From positions 1-10,656 of the forward strand of contig JAGLYY010000050.1 of the NCBI GenBank assembly GCA_023131935.1: a DNA stretch of 10,656 nucleotides. Direction: 5' to 3'. The notes beneath the pieces are model-generated. The model was not told the DNA's origin and did no database searches. It saw nothing but the letters and a program-made list of their open reading frames with translations. This DNA comes from Spirochaetales bacterium (GTDB lineage Bacteria > Spirochaetota > Spirochaetia > JAGLYY01). Made by a program: the position numbers and the translations under genes. This document shows positions 7,314 to 10,656 of this stretch, piece after piece; position 1 is the first letter of the stretch, and each line of letters starts with the position of its first letter.

Positions 7314-8324
7314 TTATTTCCATAATTTATCTATTGATTTTTTCTCTGAAGATGTTATTAGACCATTGATAATATTATACTGGTGAAAAAACAAGAAAAA
7401 TTTAATCTGAATGAGATACTGCTTAATTATTTTTTTTTCTCTTGTTCGGTCCTTACCGTGGGATATTAAAAATAACAGTATATGTGAGACAAATAATACA
7501 CCGAAATTAAATAACATCATAAATCTGACAATCTCTGCATATACTCTATTTCTCGTTTTGCAATAATATTTATACATAGTCTGATAGCTTATAAATTTTA
7601 TTCTCTGCATACTTATTCTATTATCCTTACAGCTTCCTCCACCATAGTGAATGATGGAGACATCAGCATAATAGTAAATCGTGTATCCTTTCCTTTTCGC
7701 CCTGTAGCAAAAATCAACATCGTCATAAAACATATAAAAAGATTCATCTAACAATCCAATATCTTTGAATACCTCTTTTTTTATCAACATACAGGCACCT
7801 GAAAGTAAATCTATCTCACGTGAGTTTAAATGGTTCCAATAACTTATCAAGTAACTACCGAAAAGTTTACTCTTTGGGAATTTCCTGTCCAACTTTGAGA
7901 CATTAAAAAACTCTAAACACAGATTTGGAAAATTTCTCGCACAGGTAAATTGGACCGTTTCATCAGGGTTTAAGATTTTTGGTCCCAGAATATCTATATC
8001 CTTATGATTATCCATAAAGGATACCATCTTTGCTAAAGTACACGATTTGACTGTCGTATCTGGATTTAATAGTAGTATACATTTACCACTGCTTCTTTTA
8101 ATAGCCTGATTGTTTGCTTTAGAGAATCCCAAATTTATTTCGTTTGCAATTACTTTAACCATCGGAAAATGTTCCTGGACCATTTCCACACTACCATCTT
8201 TTGAAGCATTATCCACAACAAAAACTTCGTATTTAAAATTTAAATCTGAGTCCAAAATTGATGATAAACAATCCTGTAATAGATTCCTTGTATTCCAATT
8301 AACTATAATTATCGAAAGTACCAC
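7314..8324 (-). CDS. Family 2 glycosyltransferase (rhamnosyltransferase-like)
   Basis: Predicted inverting GT-A glycosyltransferase of 336 residues. The opening LSIIIVNWNT (3-12) and VVDNAS (36-41) form the nucleotide-binding part. LLLNPDT (84-90) supplies the metal-binding Asp89, and LSGACMLIKKEVF (174-186) with MFYDDVDFCYR (198-208) carries the catalytic acidic cluster around Asp201/Asp202/Asp204. The pattern is that of WbbL-like and rhamnosyl transferases, though the donor is not proved. A hydrophobic stretch at about 264-288 may anchor the protein to the membrane. The start is GTG at 8322-8324 with TAAGG (8332-8336) seven bases upstream, inside the last codons of the flippase gene. Only one base separates the flippase stop from this start, implying translational coupling. 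An A9 run (plus-strand T9 at 7430-7438) falls in the codons for residues 296-299. Confidence 0.94.
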   Translation of the reverse strand: MVLSIIIVNWNTRNLLQDCLSSILDSDLNFKYEVFVVDNASKDGSVEMVQEHFPMVKVIANEINLGFSKANNQAIKRSSGKCILLLNPDTTVKSCTLAKMVSFMDNHKDIDILGPKILNPDETVQFTCARNFPNLCLEFFNVSKLDRKFPKSKLFGSYLISYWNHLNSREIDLLSGACMLIKKEVFKDIGLLDESFYMFYDDVDFCYRAKRKGYTIYYYADVSIIHYGGGSCKDNRISMQRIKFISYQTMYKYYCKTRNRVYAEIVRFMMLFNFGVLFVSHILLFLISHGKDRTREKKIIKQYLIQIKFFLFFHQYNIINGLITSSEKKSIDKLWK

Positions 8325-8325
8325 T

Positions 8326-9744
8326 TTAATGCCTTACAAATATTTTTTTGATTAAATGAATGTCATCTGAAGATATTCCTTTTATCAAATACAGAACTAG
8401 AACATAAATCATTATTCCCATTATAATCAGGGAAAACACATTCAACCCCTTTAACAAGTATAGTATTGTTCCCATAATGATAGACGAAAAAATTGGTTTT
8501 ATTAAATATGGTACAATAGATATAGGAACAATCTTCTTAATAGTTAAGTAACCTCCGGTAAAGACAATTCCCTCTGAAATACAGGTAGTAACTGCAGCAC
8601 CTCTTGAACCAAAGTGAGGAATCACTAGAAAATTTAATAGAATATTTGATACTGCACCAAATATAACAAAAAACATTAATTGTCTTTGTTTATTAAATGC
8701 TATGAGCGCATTTGTAGAAACTTCACTGATGTAAATAATTACACATGCCCAAAGCAAAATTTGAAAAGGAACTACAGCATTTATGTATTCTTTCCCGAAA
8801 AACAAATTTATGATAGGAGAAGCCAGAATTGTACCTCCAATACCCAGCGGGATTGCAATAATAACTAATAACTTTAGTGACTTCTCCATCATTGATCGAG
8901 TATTTTTATTCGATTCTTTTATCTGACTCGAAAGCGTTGGTAAAAAAACACTCCCATACAATCCTCCAAAGGATATTAGTGCCATTATAATTCTATATGC
9001 CGCGTTATACGAACCTACCACTGCATCACCTTTCATAAAAGATAGCATAACTGTATCAAGATTATAATAAACTCTAATCATCAATAAAGAAAAACCTATT
9101 GGTAGTGCTCCATGAAGAAAATCTAACAAGAATCGACGATCATATTTCAATCTTAATCTGCCAAATAAACATAAGTATAACCCAATACAAAGAAGAGATG
9201 CCAAAATTATTGCTAATAATTTTAATTTTGCAACGGTGATTGCAGATGGAAATCGAAACAATAAAGCAAAAATGAGTAACGCATAAATTCCTTCTTTGAA
9301 TATCAGTATCACAGCCCGAAATTCCATTCTTTCATGAGCTGAGAAAATCCATGTGAGATCGAACGCAAGAGGAAATAACGTAAGTCCGAAATAGAGAAGA
9401 ATTAATCTTTTATCTACTGTAAAATCTATTAAAAATAAAAGTACCCAAAAAATTAAAAATGAAATAGAGGAAAGTAATAAGCGTAAAGCTACAATATTCC
9501 CAGCATATTGACAAGTACTTTTCTTTTCTCTGGCAACTTCTTTAATAGCATAGATTGTAAAACCGAAGTTGGAAGCGAGAAGAAAATAACTTACAAAGGC
9601 TTTGGCAAAAGATAATTGTCCAAACGCTACAGTCCCTAATTTTCTGGCTATGAGAATAACTACAAAGAAACCTATTATTTGTGCCGCTATGTGTGCAACA
9701 GAAAGGGAGAAAAGATTTTTAACAAAACGCTGTGCAGTTCTCAA
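8326..9744 (-). CDS. wzx: Polysaccharide repeat-unit flippase (Wzx, MOP superfamily)
   Basis: Polytopic inner-membrane protein of 472 residues that would flip undecaprenyl-linked repeat units to the periplasmic face. It has many hydrophobic segments (about 12-14). The N-terminus reads FVKNLFSLSVAHIAAQ then IARKLGTVAFGQLSFAKAF, the classic Wzx/Polysacc_synt pattern. Further signatures are NLDTVMLSFMKGDAVVGSYNAAYRI-type sequence near 230-250 and GSRGAAVTTCISEG near 373-386, both usual in this family. Length is normal. The start is a TTG at 9742-9744, because an in-frame stop lies at 9775-9777 and the next Met is deep in the protein. AGGTG (9755-9759) and GGA (9751-9753) are possible SD sequences. 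The start overlaps the stop of a 37-codon upstream ORF as TTGA. Its GT2 neighbour follows after one base. Confidence 0.93.
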   Translation of the reverse strand: MRTAQRFVKNLFSLSVAHIAAQIIGFFVVILIARKLGTVAFGQLSFAKAFVSYFLLASNFGFTIYAIKEVAREKKSTCQYAGNIVALRLLLSSISFLIFWVLLFLIDFTVDKRLILLYFGLTLFPLAFDLTWIFSAHERMEFRAVILIFKEGIYALLIFALLFRFPSAITVAKLKLLAIILASLLCIGLYLCLFGRLRLKYDRRFLLDFLHGALPIGFSLLMIRVYYNLDTVMLSFMKGDAVVGSYNAAYRIIMALISFGGLYGSVFLPTLSSQIKESNKNTRSMMEKSLKLLVIIAIPLGIGGTILASPIINLFFGKEYINAVVPFQILLWACVIIYISEVSTNALIAFNKQRQLMFFVIFGAVSNILLNFLVIPHFGSRGAAVTTCISEGIVFTGGYLTIKKIVPISIVPYLIKPIFSSIIMGTILYLLKGLNVFSLIIMGIMIYVLVLYLIKGISSDDIHLIKKIFVRH

Positions 9745-9854
9745 AATTTTTCCACACCTAGATCTTTTCCAGTATTAACTTTTTTATACCTTTGGTAATA
9801 TTTAGAATAATCAACCTTGATAGTGAACATAAGGTATAAATAAAAGTTTTGCAT
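9741..9854 (-). CDS. Possible 37-codon leader ORF or gene remnant coupled to wzx
   Basis: Minus-strand frame from ATG 9852-9854 to TGA 9741-9743, encoding a short Tyr/Lys-rich peptide that begins MQNFYLYLMF and ends GKDLGVEKF. Its TGA overlaps the wzx TTG start as TTGA, the arrangement typical of translational coupling. The frame stays open upstream of the ATG to about 9887, where AGGAAG occurs but no standard start codon follows at good spacing. I recognise no family. It could be a regulatory leader peptide, the tail of a decayed gene, or chance. Confidence 0.2.
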   Translation of the reverse strand: MQNFYLYLMFTIKVDYSKYYQRYKKVNTGKDLGVEKF

Positions 9855-10034
9855 AGGTATTAAAACTACGAATATCTTCTTCCTAATTCAGAAAATTAGA
9901 GAATTAAATTTTACCAGAATTAACATCAAAATTGTTCACGTATTTTTTAAGGGAAGAAAATCCTATATAACCATTCCTAACAATCCTTATAATGGAATTT
10001 TTGCTATCAATTTTTATTCTATCATCTATCTTGC
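9745..10034. other. AT-rich intergenic region between wzz and wzx
   Basis: About 290 bp of very AT-rich DNA. It holds the inverted repeat at 9783-9840 and most of the 37-codon ORF at 9741-9854. There is also a weak AT-only 6-bp inverted repeat (CTAATT/AATTAG, about 9883-9899). I see no hairpin followed by a T tract that would clearly end transcription after wzz, no JUMPstart/ops-type element, and no strong sigma70 promoter. wzx may therefore be read through from wzz. Confidence 0.4.
9783..9840. repeat. 10-bp perfect inverted repeat upstream of wzx
   Basis: TTTATACCTT at 9783-9792 is matched by AAGGTATAAA at 9831-9840 across a 38-bp spacer. The spacer includes a small TCAA-CC-TTGA palindrome at 9811-9820. 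A related AGGTATTAAA sequence lies just outside, near 9855-9864. The layout could be a paired operator, an mRNA stem-loop ahead of wzx, or the trace of a small mobile element. Confidence 0.4.
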
Positions 10035-10656
10035 TCAATTTCTCGACCTTTTTATTTTTCTTCTTATTGCATCAAAATCTTCCTTTATCTCTATTCCCAT
10101 TTTTCGCCATTCCTCGCCCTCTTTTTTTTCAGCTATTTTTTCAATGTATTCAAACAGAAATGAAAGTCCTATACCTACAAAGAAGCTAAAAATAAATGCA
10201 ACCATTACCATCTTTCTTCTTTTCGGGAAACTTCTTTTTTCGGGGGGGGTTGCCCTGTCAAGAACCTGAACTGTCGGGGTATCCCTCACCTCCATTATCT
10301 TTGCCTGTTCGTACTGTTGGGTAATTAACTCGTAAAGAGTCTCTTGAACCAGTAAATCTCTTTTTCTCCTTGCAAGATCAAGTAAAACATCGGGAAGTTT
10401 TGCGAATGGTATGGAAAAACCAGCTCCGAACCCATCTTTGCCCTTTCCTATCGCTTCAATTTCCCTCTCTTTTCTTTTCAGTTGGGCAATTTTATTTTGT
10501 AATCGAATTATCTCTGGATTGTTTTTCAAACTATATTTATAAAGTATTCCAAGTTGAACCTCATTTGCCATAATCTGAGCCTTTATATTAGAGACTACTT
10601 CAATCGCAGCAAACATCTCGTCTGAAATTGAAACCGTCTTATGTCGTTCCTGAAAG
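10035..10656 (-). CDS. wzz: Wzz/GNVR-type chain-length determinant, N-terminus beyond window edge
   Basis: C-terminal 206 residues of a polysaccharide co-polymerase that sits in the inner membrane and governs polymer length with Wzy. The frame is open through position 10656, so the true start lies outside. An internal ATG at 10614-10616 is not the start. Visible parts are a charged, probably coiled-coil stretch, NPEIIRLQNKIAQLKRKERE (about residues 46-65 of the visible part), then QYEQAKIMEVRDTPTVQVLD. After that comes the Pro-rich ATPPEKRSFPKR (about 135-146) that precedes the second membrane helix (about 149-170), and a short basic cytoplasmic tail. No fused tyrosine-kinase domain follows, so it is a Wzz-like rather than a BY-kinase-fused protein. 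A C8 tract (G8 at 10242-10249 on the plus strand) encodes the Thr-Pro-Pro of the Pro-rich motif. Confidence 0.9.
   Translation of the reverse strand, partial: FQERHKTVSISDEMFAAIEVVSNIKAQIMANEVQLGILYKYSLKNNPEIIRLQNKIAQLKRKEREIEAIGKGKDGFGAGFSIPFAKLPDVLLDLARRKRDLLVQETLYELITQQYEQAKIMEVRDTPTVQVLDRATPPEKRSFPKRRKMVMVAFIFSFFVGIGLSFLFEYIEKIAEKKEGEEWRKMGIEIKEDFDAIRRKIKRSRN

Noticed and set aside
9992..10189. 65-codon plus-strand hydrophobic ORF
   Set aside because: It is mostly antisense to the Lys/Glu-rich tail of wzz, whose complement naturally reads as Phe/Leu/Ser-rich. No SD supports it.
10035..10616. Wzz as a complete 193-residue protein starting at ATG 10616
   Set aside because: The frame is open to the window edge with matching sequence, and the visible part lacks the first membrane helix and Wzz domain, so it is a truncated view of a longer gene.
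1..10656. CRISPR arrays, tRNA or rRNA genes, transposase genes, JUMPstart element
   Set aside because: Looked for on both strands by eye. No regular repeat-spacer pattern, cloverleaf, transposase motif or ops-type element was found.

Overview
The window holds part of a surface-polysaccharide (O-antigen or capsule type) biosynthesis locus. All recognisable genes are on the minus strand, so transcription runs from the right edge to the left. The DNA is AT-rich. Proteins are rich in Lys and Ile, most starts have Shine-Dalgarno (SD) sequences, and Wzz, Wzx and O-antigen ligase/polymerase-type proteins occur together. This fits a Gram-negative, probably environmental or uncultivated, bacterium. 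The sequence alone does not fix the phylum.

Layout in order of transcription (right to left): (1) a 5'-truncated Wzz/GNVR chain-length regulator (10656-10035); (2) a gap of about 290 bp with a 10-bp inverted repeat and a 37-codon ORF whose stop overlaps the next start; (3) a Wzx-type flippase with a TTG start; (4) a GT2 glycosyltransferase starting 1 nt after the flippase stop; (5) a multi-membrane-segment O-antigen ligase/polymerase (Wzy_C type); (6) a gap of about 270 bp with no convincing gene; (7) three consecutive GT4 glycosyltransferases, the first two overlapping by 19 nt and the last two separated by a short segment of unusual composition; (8) a non-hydrolysing UDP-GlcNAc 2-epimerase (WecB/MnaA); (9) an NAD-dependent sugar-nucleotide epimerase cut by the left edge.

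These parts make a coherent Wzx/Wzy-dependent pathway. WecB supplies UDP-ManNAc and the epimerase supplies another nucleotide sugar. The GT2 and three GT4 enzymes would build a lipid-linked repeat unit. Wzx flips it, the Wzy/WaaL-type protein polymerises or ligates it, and Wzz sets chain length. The initiating sugar-phosphate transferase is not in the window.

No wholly new system is evident. The points most worth a second look are the roughly 80-bp GC- and CpG-rich segment wedged between two glycosyltransferase genes (a likely dispersed repeat that also creates a false N-terminal extension), a C8 tract in wzz, and the short ORF coupled to the wzx start.
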